A stretch of 64,000 bases of DNA. It comes from Anseranas semipalmata (lineage: Eukaryota > Chordata > Aves > Anseriformes > Anseranatidae). The DNA lies in the NCBI GenBank assembly GCA_013399115.1, contig VXAA01001151.1:988468-1052467 (forward strand). The letters run 5' to 3'. Under the pieces are notes generated by a model. The model was given only the letters and a program-made list of their open reading frames with translations. It searched no databases and had not been told where the DNA came from. This document shows positions 12,201-24,545 of the stretch, piece by piece (the first letter of the stretch is position 1; every line of letters begins with the position of its first letter). Made by a program: the position numbers and the translations under genes.

Positions 12201-13599
12201 AGGTGACCCAGCTGATGCTGGCAGAGAAAAACCTCGGATAAATTTTGTCCTGGAGAACACACTCCAGGGTGCACTCTCCAAGGGGAAAAGCTTCAACACC
12301 TATACTTTTTCCAATCACCTATATCCATCTCATCTACCCTAGGGGCAATATTGCATTTCTGGTATCAGAGAAGATGACCAAAGCATTTTTCTACAAAAGA
12401 CCTCACTGTTCCAACAGCAAGGAAAACTTCAGATAGTTTGAGCTCAGATGGGAATCCAGGCTGTCTGCAAGGGACATAAAGACACAGAGAAGGAGTCCCT
12501 GAGTCCCGCTAAGGCTCCATTGTTCAAATGACTAAAAATACAACCAGTTACATCAATACAGAGGTACTATAATAGCATATACAGTAGGGCAAGAGGAATA
12601 CACTATACCAGCATAATACATTCATACATTACTAGCATGTATGATTTTTATAAAAAATTACCACATTTCTAATCAACATAGTTACATTGGTAAAATACTC
12701 AAAAATAGATGCTGGTTTACAACATTGAACTAAAACCAAATTTACCAAAACATGACTGAAGTGAAAATAGGGTAAATATAGCATCCTACCTCTATCCCAT
12801 TATTTCTGCAAGTCTTTTTGAGAGTGACTTGTCCTTTTCAGAGATACAGTTGAGATCATCAAAAAACTGTCTAGCTGTGGAGGGCACTATGAAGTTTACA
12901 CTTACCATTCACCTCTGACTTTGAACAAGGTATTACTTAAACATTAGGCCAGAACTGGGCAAAACATAAGTTAACATAGCCCCATTAAATTTATGTCTGA
13001 ATTAAGTTAATAAAGTGCTTTCGAAAATTATACAAGTTCAGCACCCAACTGTCCACAATTCAAATTTTGATTTACAAAAATCTAAGAGAACAGCACATCT
13101 ACAAGCTGTTTCTAGAGGTGATTACTCACCTTTTTCTTCAGCTGATTTGTTACATGTATTATGGACAACTCTTATTCAATTATTGTTAATGAAAAAAAGA
13201 CTATGAGAATGACTGAAAAACCTGAGAACTCACTCCCCAAACTACAAATTTTTGTAAGGAATAGAGAGAAAAGCAAAGAATTGAAATATTCCCTTTGCAG
13301 AAAACAGTATAGAAACTCAGAAGAAAAACTGTAGGCACTGAACAGAAAAGAAGCTGATTTGCATCTCATCTTCATCTTCCTCCTCTACCCTGCAATGCCC
13401 AGTACTGAAATCAAGACTGAGCAGCAGCACCATGCCCACCCAGAACTTGTGGGTGGAATCTGACAAGATGCTCACACTGTTTCTTTTAAAGAACTGAAAG
13501 GGTTCGTATTTCCAAAATATGATAAAAGGAAAAAGACTTATTTTACATAATTTTATAATAGAGTAACGACCCAAGATGCAGGAAAAACAGGTTCATTTC

Positions 13600-13668
13600 C
13601 TACCCAATGGGATTTAAACCTACAGCTTTCATCTCCAAAGAAACCGCTCTAACCCTTCAAGGTAGGTA
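13600..13668 (-). repeat. tRNA-derived SINE head or tRNA pseudogene, minus strand
   Basis: On the minus strand an A-box-like TACCTTGAAGGGTTAGAGC is followed about 30 bases later by GGTTTAAATCC (13610-13620), which matches the RNA polymerase III B-box consensus at 10 of 11 positions. The ends CCTACC and GGTAGG are complementary, like an acceptor stem, and the span is about 69 bases. The D-arm is shortened and the T-stem poor, so it is not a working tRNA. It resembles tRNA-derived SINEs of birds and reptiles. Confidence 0.5.
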
Positions 13669-13763
13669 ACTCTTCACTACTCCAAGTTAATGCTGAACTG
13701 GGGGGGCAGGGGGGGAAGACTGTTGTCAGAAATAGGGAGCAAAAGAGCAAAGGGAAGCATTGC

Positions 13764-13822
13764 TCTAGCCTAGCAGTTAGGGCAGTCTCTGAAAACAAGA
13801 CAATCAGTGTTCCATACTTTAT
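13764..13822 (+). repeat. tRNA-like SINE head, plus strand, divergent partner
   Basis: TAGCCTAGCAGTTAGGGCAG fits a tRNA A box with the following TTAG.GC. It is alignable with the element at 13600-13668 (GTTAGGGCAGTCTCTG here, GTTAGAGCGGTTTCTTTG there). The expected B box downstream (TGTTCCATACT) is weak. It points away from its partner, with about 100 bp between the heads. Confidence 0.4.
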
Positions 13823-16538
13823 TTCCAGAGCCATATCTCTATTTTTGAACTGGCAGGCAGGTTCAGTGATAACCCTTCCTGTAGCCCCAAATGTAGTAAA
13901 AGGTATATGAAACTACATACTATACATTTATATTATCAAATAGTTTCTCAATTTTAATGTATTTAAATAATTTGAGATGCCAATCCATCAACTCTGCCCA
14001 ATCCTACTCTCCATAACATCAGCAGTGCAGCCACGTAGAACCTAATGTCAGATTGTGTTCTTTTCATGTATTACCAATAACTACTCAGTTTAGTAGAGGT
14101 CTGTTGGGCCACCACTAAGCATTATTTGACAATTTGTTTTTAATATGGAAAACAATAGATGTAATGTATACTTACAACTTGATAATATCAAATTAAGTGA
14201 ATAGGGCATCTAAGATGCTAACAACTTTAATTTCTGTGTACATGTATTTCCTAAATATTCTATATTCTATATATATTCAAAGTAGAGCGTTTTGGTCATG
14301 TTGCTATGTTTTTTCCCCCCTTTTTTTTCCTAATGCCTGTGACTTAAACAGTCTAATGGTACAAGGCAGCAAGAATTCCATCCTCTTCTTGCAAGTGAAC
14401 CTAATTTTTGGATGACACAAGAGCTGAAATACAGCAATAGCCAGGAAATTGGTCTTATCACTGCTAAAAAGCATTCAGCTTCATAAAGGAGCATAAGCCA
14501 TACAGAAGGTATATGAATGGAAGACATTTTTTCCCTCTGTTCAGATTTCAGGGTCATGTCAGGACAACACTTGGTAACCGCCCATTAACCTGCTGTATAA
14601 CTAAACAATCAATTTAGGAGTATAAACAAAGAGGTAAGTTTTGCCTATTTGTTTATAAACATTTAAGCATCCAGGTTTGGGGGAATGAAGAAGCATAATG
14701 ACGGAAGATTATCACTTGTTGGCAGTACATCTCTCCTCTATCACCAAAGCATTTTTTTCTTGCTGACAATTTTTGCCTGTTTTTTCTCTCATTACACTTA
14801 TATGAACTTTCGTAGGAAGGTCAGAAAAACTCTGGTAAAAGCAGAACTGTTGGTTCACAAAGTAAATGCACACAGTGTACTTCTGTCTCGTTCTCTTTTT
14901 GAGGGGGGGGACTCCAGACAACTAAACACAACTAAACAAACATCTAAATGACTATAAAAGTCAGTCAGAAGCAGAAAACTTATTTTCCAGTCCATTCACA
15001 CTGAATAAATATTTTCCTTTATTCAGGTAACAAACTCCTTACTCTCAGCAAACCAGAAAGGCAAGCATGCTTGAAACAGCACGAATTGAGTTTTAACTAT
15101 AGATCTAACATCTACAACAGAGTTTACATAAGTGAGTGACTCCACAAGCAATATTAAAAAAAAAAAAAAACAACCTTGAGCTTTACTATTAAATATAGCA
15201 ATTAGTGCATTATATTATTATGCTTTTGCTTTTCTAATTGTACAGTGATACAGAGGTAATTTCTACCACAGACTGCACCAGAACTACATTGATGACTTCA
15301 GTGCTCAGGAACATATAAAATTTAATCTATCACAGACACTGTTTTACATTTTCTTTGTGGTAGGTTATTGATAACCCATTTGTAATTCCAAAAGAAGGGA
15401 CAACAGTACAAATATATATTCCTGTATGGAGAAAAAAAAATCTTTACAGACATTTAAACTTACTAGTTTTATCGATGACAAAGACAAGAGTTAAAACAAT
15501 TTATTTTACAAGCAAATAAATTATGACTAAACAATTTATTTTATCACAAAATACAATCAATATGTTTGATTACAAGTGACACTAAAGTTAATCTCGGGAG
15601 TCAATCTTGAAATTTTTTTCCAAACAGGTAAAAGGAAGGAACTCGGTATTTTACACACAATATTGTCTTTCATAAGCAATTGAATTTATATGTTATTTAC
15701 TCAATAATAAACTGTCAGCAGAAATCCAGAATGTAACAAGACTCACACAAGAAGCATTGCAGAGTACGTTGCCTCAAATGTATAGGTTATTGCATTCTCC
15801 CTTAGATACAAGCAATCCTGCAATACAGCTACCACTAGGAGAGGACATGCAAGCAACTGCCACGTTCCAACGATTTAGGTTTTGGTTTGTTTGTTTTGGT
15901 TTTTGGTTTGTCTTTTTATTTTTGCTTTTATAGAGGTTCTCTGTCAGTCATCCTGCCCATGTTTCTAGAGAATCCAGATATGATACCAATTGGCATGCAT
16001 GAAACAAAATGATAGAGACTGAATACGTCATACGCTGAAACTACAAGAACTGCCTTAGGCATATAGAAATATCTTTACTACCATTATCATTTGGCCAGGA
16101 ACTAAAAACCAAATCCTTACTTTTTTCAAAAAAGCATCTTCTTGCTTTTCTTTCTTTCTTTTTTTTTTTTAATAATATTAATCTCAGTAGTTAGAATCTG
16201 TTTAAAATTCTGGTTCTATATGTACAATTAATTTTTTTTTAATCTGCAAACTTTGCAACTGAATACTCAAAATATAATCTAAGTGACTTTCTAAATTCTG
16301 ATAAGAATAGAAACGCAAAAGATTTAATTGGGAGGATGAGATGGAGAGGATAGCTCCTAGATCATGGTTTTACAAGAAAAAAATTAAAAAAAGAAAAAAG
16401 AAAATGCTGTTATTAATCCCAAACTAATCCCTCAAAAACTTAACCTAAAATTTTAGAGTACAGCTTTGGAAATTTTCATCTGCAGTTGGACTGAAAACAA
16501 GTTCTTCAATACACACACATGCATATTGCTGTGTTTTA

Positions 16539-16558
16539 CACACACACACACACACACA
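16539..16558. repeat. (CA)n microsatellite
   Basis: About ten uninterrupted AC units, with a shorter CACACACATGCAT stretch 30 bp upstream. Confidence 0.93.
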
Positions 16559-19500
16559 TATAAGTACATATGGGGGGTTTTGTTTTGTTTTAAAAAGTCT
16601 TTCAACAGCTTCCCCAGGTTGAAAATTGAGCTCTCCTTCAGACTATTAAAACCCACATGGACGTATCTTTCCAAATACTCATCCCCACCATTTACATATT
16701 ACTTACAAGAGTAATTTTGGCCAATTCCCCCATGTTCCATATTTTTGAGAAAAAAATCTGTTTCAACTATTATATTAATTTTGAAAAATCAAAATATATT
16801 TAGAGAGACAGTATCTTTCCAGTAATGCTAATATCATACAACGATAAGTCAGATTTATGTAATACATTCATCAATGCTGTAACATTATGGGGCAGCATAA
16901 GAAAGTCAAACACATGATGTGCACTTTAAATCTTCATACCAGATTCACAGACCCGGGATGAAAGTGAAGAAGTAAAGCTAGAATGCTGCACCCCTCTTTT
17001 CTGCCCAAGCATATAAGAGAGAACAGAGCAAGGCAGGATTCTTGCTCCAAACCCCAATAGCAGACACAATCTTGGCCGAAAACTGGTTGGTGGTATAGCC
17101 CAGAAGATGGAACGCCACTGAATATTCACAATATAACTTCAGGTATTTCTTGGGACAATACCAGAGAGTTTTAATATTTTCTCTGGCAGGTATTTCTGTG
17201 ATTACTGGAATCAGTACAGTTACCTTACAGAAGGCTGCTAGCAGCAAGAAGAATCCATAATCATTTTCAGCTCATTTAGATTACATTGGAACCCATTTGA
17301 TAGCTGATCCAACTATGCTATTTTTATTCAAATTCATGCAAATGTATGTAAAAGCATGTCCTCAAATTTTCCTAACTTGCACCAAGTAGTCCTTGGCCAT
17401 GGTGAAAGAATAAGATGCTGGTTTCATCATGTTTATAAATGTTTAACAAATTAAGAACTACATTGGTTGAACCGTTAGTCATTTCAGCCCAGTTATCGAG
17501 ATATCTACTTAATACAGTAACTTCTGCTGATTATACTTTCTCTGGAGCAGGAATTGGACTAGAACATCATACAGTATACGGATCCCCATGGTTCTCTCTG
17601 ACTGAAGCGTATCTTATTCTTTACACATTTTACATAATTAAATTAATCAACTATTCAGAAAAACTCCTCAGGACACTAGCCTGATGGAAGGATATATACT
17701 ACGCAGGCAAAGTGGTGAGCTTGAGGCCAGCAGTAACTTATTCATGTGATTTTGTTCCTGAACACAAACAAGAGATTGAATGAATAACTGACAAACTTTG
17801 TACTAAGAAGAAAGCATAAGCAAGGCAACAGCAATACTGACACATGTCACACTTCCTCTGTAGTTCTATTACATGTTTATTTAAACTAATCTCTGTGGGT
17901 CTAGGCACTTTGTAGAATTTAAAGTCAGCAGTGGTTGTCTACTTTCTTTCTACCATGTCTCAGTCTCCTAAAAGGTACAGAATTCTTATGTTTATCTAGT
18001 GCTAAGGAATTGGGAGAACTGGGGGTATAGCTCCTAATATAGTTTCTCAACGATAGAGCAAAGACGGGAGAATAAGAAAATCAATTATTTTGAAAGAAAA
18101 ACAGCTATTAATAGCAACTGCTCAGCCTGATTTTCAGATACACATCTCAATTTAACTGTCATTATTATGTATGGCAACACACAAACTGTCCTTCGCATAT
18201 TTAACTCCCTGATTTCCAAAGAGCTGTCAGAGAGCACAGATTTTCGCAAGTATTACACAGATATTTTTTGCTATACACCTATTCAAGTTCCTTTTTTTAA
18301 GTGAGAAAATTGCTACAAGTATATGTCAAAATGCTATAATGGAAGAATTCAATAAAGATCCTAGTTTGAACACTGAAAGTTACATCTGTGATAAGCAGCA
18401 TCTTGCAAGTTGATGCCCTTCCAGCTTCTTTTTATGTACTGAACAGGTAACTGTGGCACTCCAGTGAGAAGTAGATAAAGAAAAGCCATAAGCAACATCA
18501 GCTAAAAACAGCAGGTCAACCAGAGCATCCAAGACAGCCCTGTGGCAACCCTGTGCCCTTTGTCACAGTTCCTTTTTCACCATCGTGCAAGCAATAACAG
18601 CACAGTCAGGAAAAAAAAACCTCACCTATATGAGGATAACCATTTGAGGATCTTCATGGAGCTGCCAGAGCAACTTGGTGGCAAGCCCAGTGCTAAGACA
18701 TCAGAAGAAAACAAAAGCACACCAAAGGCCATGTTTCTAAAGCTCATTTTATGCTGCAGACTTCTCATCAGTCTGTTTACTGCTACTTAAGTAAATAGAT
18801 GAAGCAATATTAAATTATGAAAATAAGGGCAACATAGTTTTTATAGCATCTCCAGATATCTGAGTCATCGGCATTAACAAATATATTCAGATGCAGTAAG
18901 CATTTAAAATTACTGAATTCAGCTCTTTCTTGACTCATGACACCTAAGTTCAGCTGTCTAAAACTTACGCATGTAGACTAAATTCAGAATTAAGTACAGA
19001 ACAATGGCTGGCTCCAGAAAAGACAGGAAAAACAAAATCATTCTGTCCCAAGCTTGGTGAAATGAATTGTTCTCTGGAGATATTTATCTCCCTCGATTGA
19101 CTTCAGCAGGAGTCCAGATTACCAGTTGTTATTAGAAACCAGCCTTTTAGGCAGCTAAACTTAACTGAGATGAATGTCTCCAAATAGTTATTTCACATTA
19201 ATATGAAAAACAGTAAGCGTTTTCATGGATAATAAAAAGCTGAAGCAAACTATCCATAAAACTATGTCACATATAATAAGAGATATAATCAAAAGTATTC
19301 TATAGCCCAACTTGAACATAAATAGTATGGGCTCTATCTCTAGGATTCAGCTGGTTTCCAGACAGCACCTATTTTATTTTTTTTTTTTTTGCAAGACAGA
19401 GCACAACACTCCATCATTTGCAAGGTATCTAGGAAACGTGATACTGATAACATAGTATATTTTGTCTTCCAAGCATTGTTCAAAAGCTCATGATACATGT

Positions 19501-21598
19501 AAAATTCTGAAATATACCCATCTAATTCTTAGTAAAATAAGTATTTACTATTTTCTGAAAAAGTATGTCTGTATCTAACGTGTGCCATGAGTCTGTGTGG
19601 CCAAATGAATAATACAAAAGATTAAGCTTGTATCAAATCAATCTATACAGATTCTTTTTTTAAAGAGTAATTACCACATCTGTTTCTTTTGTACTTCACC
19701 AGCTTGATAATGCATGGAAAATGTGACTTAAGAAAATACAAATACCATATTAAATATTGTGATCAACTAGAAAAGCAGAGATATTGTTGCACTTTAAAAA
19801 GAGTGTACTACATTTTCATGAAGTAGAATGAAAATGTCCTGGTGTGTGAAAGTCCAAAAGCTACACTTACTCAGATCCTGAGGCTCATACTATTGATTCT
19901 CAAGTCCACTTTCTATAAATAAATGTATAGCAATATGTAATATTATCCTCTAAAATGAGGAGGGAGCCCTGTTTCATCAAAAAATAAAACCAGATGTAAA
20001 CTGAAATGAGGCCAAAATCAATAGCTCACACCATCAGATACCTACAAGAAACTACAGAATACGTAATAAAGGGATAGTCAAAAAATTGAGCTATATTGTA
20101 AAGGCTTCATGCATGTTCAGTGAAAGCATCAGGAAGTAGTACATATGTTCCATGTACTAAATTTACCAATTATTTTCTCATGAGAGCAAATGCAGAATGG
20201 TTGATAGATACACAAACCCATAAGGAGGCATCAACTGCTCCTATAAAAAGGACCATGTCTCACCCTTTGTTACAACTGTAGCCAGGCGATAAACACTTGC
20301 CAAAAATAGATGCCATTGCTATCCACATGCTATTTTCAACTGGACCATGCACAAGTATTTCCCAGACTGCTCTAACATTTCCCAATTTTTAGTTCCTAGG
20401 ACACATGGCTGTGTTTTTTGGCCAAACTGTGACCTGTGTGCTTATATTTGTAGCCTTTGCATAAAATACAGACATGAAGATTAGGGACAGGAAAACTCTT
20501 CAGGGCAAGAACAACAGTGGCAATAAACAGGACAGGAAACAGATTATGGACTCATAAAAATTCCTTAGGGTTACTGCCTCCACAATCGTATAGGGAGGCT
20601 TTTTCACAACTGCACAGCTCTAATGGTAGGCAATGGGTGGAACTATTCAAGAACGACAGCTTACACCCATCTAGTCTTGTCTCGAGACCGTCTTCTACCT
20701 TAAACAATTTTCCTCCAAAGCGTATTCTTATCATATATTTATAAACAACAATCTTTTCTGCTCTCAGCTAGTCTTTTGCAAAATTAATATACTTCTTTTC
20801 ATTCTCATCTCACAATGACTCTTCATGCTTCAGTCAGCCTTAATACTACTCCCTGTGCAGAGCCCTGCTTGAGTTTGTCTTAAACTTGTGCTTCAAAAAT
20901 TCTACAAAAGTATCCCAGGTCTTGAGAACAGCATTGATGCTTCTTTGTGTCTTTCTTTCATTAGGACCACACAGGCCACCGTCACACCCCCACAAAACTC
21001 TTGACTTGGACACACAAACTGCTGTCATCTCCAGCCATGGTCCTTCAGTTTATAGGAGAAAATTCTTATTTCCTAAGTGTATAACTTGCACTTTGTTCCA
21101 TTCGACACTACCTCATGTCAAGTGTCATTTTCAAATCATCTCATTCTCCCTGCATGACAGTCCAGCCTCCTCCCAGTTTCTTGGGGTCAGCAAAGCTTTG
21201 ATTTTTTTCATTTTGTTTCATTTTGTTTTGTTTTTGGTGGTGGTAGTGGGTTTTGGTGTTTTGTTTTGGGGTGGCTGGGTAAGGGAGAGATTATTTATTT
21301 ACTTCGACTTTTGAGGTCTGATCACTGGGAATGAATCCTGCCTTCTGATATTTGTACTGCATACTAGCAGCTTTGGCAGTTCAGAATTTTTTTTTTTTTA
21401 AAGCACCTAAGACCTTTTCAGCACCCAAGAATAAACTTCTTCCATCTTATAAAACTCAGAAATCACAAATAGCTTAGCCATTTTCATTGTGCTATTGTCT
21501 GTGGAAACAAAATTCATCCTTAACATAACAATGCAAAAGCATCCCATATTCTATTATCACCCTGATTCATTTAATGTAGTTATCCCATTAGTCTATTT

Positions 21599-21613
21599 GG
21601 GGGAGTTCCCCCC
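21599..21613. promoter_or_regulatory. Palindromic NF-kB-type site
   Basis: GGGGGAGTTCCCCCC is an inverted repeat (GGGGGA / TCCCCC around GT). Its centre GGGAGTTCCC (21601-21610) fits the NF-kB consensus GGGRNNYYCC at every position. A single match can arise by chance in a 64-kb window, so a function is only a possibility. Confidence 0.3.
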
Positions 21614-22608
21614 GTAACTCTCCTCCCACTCAGCACAACTACTCATCGTAGATTGTGGGTAACGTATTGTTCCACCTGAAAAAGACGTTTATCAAGCCAG
21701 TCATCCTGATCAAATAATGTTTTTTCAGTCTCAAAGGTGGGAATCTTAATTAATACTCTTATCTGAAATGCATGGGAAGGGGAGCAGATAAGAGCGATTT
21801 GTCAGAGGAAGATATCCAGCAAAATCCATGCATCTCAGCTATCAGCCCCAACCTGTCTCTATTCAGCTACAACCAGCTACCTACCACAATCGTCCTCCCA
21901 AGAGGCTGCTTCTCTTCAGTTTCTATTGATTCTGTTTTGCCTTGTCCTCATTCCACATGCTTCTTTGTGGCATGGACTTCTTGCATTTCCAGACTGCTCC
22001 TCAGCTTGTGGCAGTTTTGTTTGTTTCCTGACCATCACAACCTGACAACTGCCTCACCTTTCAGACCACTGCTTACTTTGGCTTCTCTATCCCGCTTTTT
22101 AAGTCGTGGCACTTTGATATAAGCACTGAGCAACATGTGTTCCAAACTGCCCTCAATTCTTAACCTTTTAAGGAACCTCTCAAATGTTACTTGGGGAAAA
22201 ACATTTTCTTAAAATTGCAGCATTGTCCTTTGTTAGCACTACTTAGACAGTCAGTATGAAAAATAAACCAACGCTTGGTGGTTATAAGCACTAGACTGTA
22301 CCTTCAACACATTTCCAAAATACTGAAATGCATTAACTTTCACAATTCATTTAGTAGTATCTGTTATTCGTAAGAGAACATGATCAATTTTTTTTAATGT
22401 GCTTAACTTTAGCTAGTATGTTTTGTCCCACAAATCAAAACCTTAAGAGTCTTATGAAACAAAAGTCTGTTTTTAATTTTACAGTACAATTTTTAAATAA
22501 CTTTAAGATGTTTGTGATCATGACATTAAAAGAGCACATTAGCTGGACTTGAGAAAGCAACACTGTTATTTAAAACTCAAATGACCAAAAATAGAGTACA
22601 ATACATAC

Positions 22609-22763
22609 CTATGTCATATGCAAGAAAATCAGCAGAAAAGCACTTCGCACCATTACTCAGGGAAGTATCATTATGAGTGTTTCCACCAAAAATGAGCATA
22701 GCTCCATTGATTAAGACAGCTGAATGAAGATACCTTGCAAAACCACTCTCTTTCAAAATAGTC
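22609..22763 (-). CDS. ATRN: ATRN exon: kelch propeller, fourth/fifth blade
   Basis: This 155-bp exon follows ATATTTTGCAG and completes the split Trp codon. It reads (W)TILKESGFARYLHSAVLING, then AMLIFGGNTHNDTSLSNGAK, then CFSADFLAYDI. RYLHSAV, LIFGGNTHND and DFLAYD give the kelch pattern. The sequon NDT sits just after the double glycine. A Cys in the blade (AKCFSADF) pairs in position with the Cys of ACDEW in the next exon and may form a disulfide (inference). The exon ends G|GTATGT with one base carried forward. Confidence 0.95.
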
Positions 22764-23590
22764 CTGCAAAATATAAGAAGAAAGTAATATATACTAACAT
22801 GCAAAAAGCTATATATACACACACCAAGAAAATTTATAAATGAAAACATTCATGGATGGAAAAAAATATAATACAATGAAAACACTAAACCAAAGCTATT
22901 CAGTAAATATGATGAAATATATTGTTTCTAAGATTATGAATTTGTTCATGTTATAACAAATATATTTTGTATTCATTAAGAAAAGCATTACATTTTAAAC
23001 GTGTCAAATGACTTATCTGACATAAATTAGATCAAGTTCACATTCTTCAGAAGTTATTAACAAAATGATAAATTACACCTGAATGAAAACCCATTCATGT
23101 TATTCATTCCTATTCTTATACATCCCTAGCCATGTTTTTGTTTTGTTTTGTTTTTGTTTTGCTCAAGAAATGCAGTAAAGAATTAGAAGGCTAAAAGAAT
23201 CTTTAGACCCTCCTAACTATCTGAGAAGGACAAAGTTTTTTTGTTGTTGTTGTTGTTTTTTATTATTTGAATACTCAGACCTGGAAAAGAAATGGTAGAA
23301 GTCATTCTAGTTATGATAAAAAACAATTGCAACACTTTGTACATATATTCAGTTTGCCAGACTCAAACATACAAAATTTCAGCACACAGAAAAATTCATG
23401 CACATTGAGAATGATTCTTATTTTCTTTCTCTCCAGTCATTTTGGCCTGTGTCTGTGCGGTCTGCTTTGTGCCAGGGGAATAACATGGGTCTACAGTAGC
23501 CCAGGACTATCAATACTATGGTTTTAAAGTTGCAGGTGTGGAGTTAGTAGAGAGAACAGAATTCAAACATGATTCAGTCATGGCAAATAA

Positions 23591-24545
23591 ATCATAGCAT
23601 CATTTAGGTTGGAAAAGACCTCCAAGATCATCAAGTCCAACAATTAACCTAGCCAAGTCTACCACTAAACCATGTCCCTAAGCACCATATCTACATGTCT
23701 TTTGAATACCTCCAGGGATGGTGACTCAACCAGTTCCCTGGGCAGCCTGTTCCAATGCCTCACAACCCTTTCAGTNNNNNNNNNNNNNNNNNNNNNNNNN
23801 NNNNNNNNNNNNNNNNNNNNNNNNNNNNNNNNNNNNNNNNNNNNNNNNNNNNNNNNNNNNNNNNNNNNNNNNNNNNNNNNNNNNNNNNNNNNNNNNNNNN
23901 NNNNNNNNNNNNNNNNNNNNNNNNNNNNNNNNNNNNNNNNNNNNNNNNNNNNNNNNNNNNNNNNNNNNNNNNNNNNNNNNNNNNNNNNNNNNNNNNNNNN
24001 NNNNNNNNNNNNNNNNNNNNNNNNNNNNNNNNNNNNNNNNNNNNNNNNNNNNNNNNNNNNNNNTCTCTGCCAGGCAGCTTTCCAGCCACTCATCCCCCAG
24101 CCTGTAGCACTGCTTGGGGTTGTTGTACCCCAAGTGCAGGACCAGGCACTTGGCCTTGTTGAACTTCATACAGTTGGCCTTGCCCCATCGGTCCAGCCTA
24201 TCCAGATCCTCCTGCAGAGCCTTCCTACCCTCAAGCAGATCAACACGTGCATCTAACTTGGTGTCATCTCCAAACTTACTGAGGGTGCACTCGATCCCCT
24301 CATCCAGATCATCGATAAAGATATTGAAGAGAACTGGTCCCAGTACTGAGCCCTGGGGGACGCCACTAGTGACCGGCCTCCAACTGGATTTAACTCCATT
24401 CACCACGACTCTTTGGGCCCGGCCACCCAGACAGTTTTTCTACCCAGAGAAGCATACGCCCATCCAAGTCATGAGCAGTCAGTTTCTCCGGAAGAATGCT
24501 GTGGGAAACGGTGTCAAAAGCTTTACTAAAGTCTAGAAAAATCCT
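23591..24545 (-). repeat. CR1 LINE, 5'-truncated, minus strand, interrupted by a gap
   Basis: The minus strand reads from FLDFSKAFDTVSH near 24540 through [26 protein letters not shown] and [14 protein letters not shown], then a 288-base N run, then [20 protein letters not shown] and a CR1 3' end (GATCTTGGAGGTCTTTTCC, ending near 23591). These are the reverse-transcriptase core and 3' part of the CR1 ORF2. The 5' end, endonuclease and early RT are missing. There is a frameshift near 24400-24420: KAFDTVSHS is in a different frame from [14 protein letters not shown]. The catalytic pair is intact but reads FGDD where CR1 usually has FADD. The copy is dead by truncation. It lies in the same orientation as ATRN. 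Confidence 0.93.
23776..24063. other. Assembly gap (288 N) inside CR1
   Basis: A run of 288 N interrupts the CR1 copy between the RT catalytic region and the C-terminal conserved block. From the family's usual spacing I would expect clearly more than 288 bases here, so the stated length is probably an estimate. Confidence 0.98.

Larger units (their letters stand above)
9210..22608 (-). other. ATRN intron, largest in the window
   Basis: 13399-bp intron with donor GTATGT and acceptor ATCTTTCAG. Recognised contents: CpG-rich patch 10020-10290, divergent tRNA-like SINE heads 13600-13668 and 13764-13822, CA microsatellite near 16539-16558, a GT-rich stretch 21210-21285, and the inverted repeat GGGGGAGTTCCCCCC at 21599-21613. 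T-runs occur near 9550, 16150-16170 and 19376-19390. The remainder is AT-rich and I see nothing else in it. Plus-strand open frames at 20886-21314 and 21772-22122 look non-coding. Confidence 0.85.

Noticed and set aside
16926..17247. Minus-strand frames of 67-89 codons
   Set aside because: Two overlapping frames, no motif, no consistent splice signals; probably old unnamed repeat or chance.
20886..21314. 142-codon plus-strand open frame
   Set aside because: Composition is pyrimidine-rich with a GT-rich run forming a Val/Phe stretch at its end; no domain, no splice signals that join it to anything, and it lies antisense in an ATRN intron.
21772..22122. 116-codon plus-strand open frame
   Set aside because: Ser/Pro/Leu-rich translation without recognisable motifs; length is within chance for a locally GC-richer stretch.
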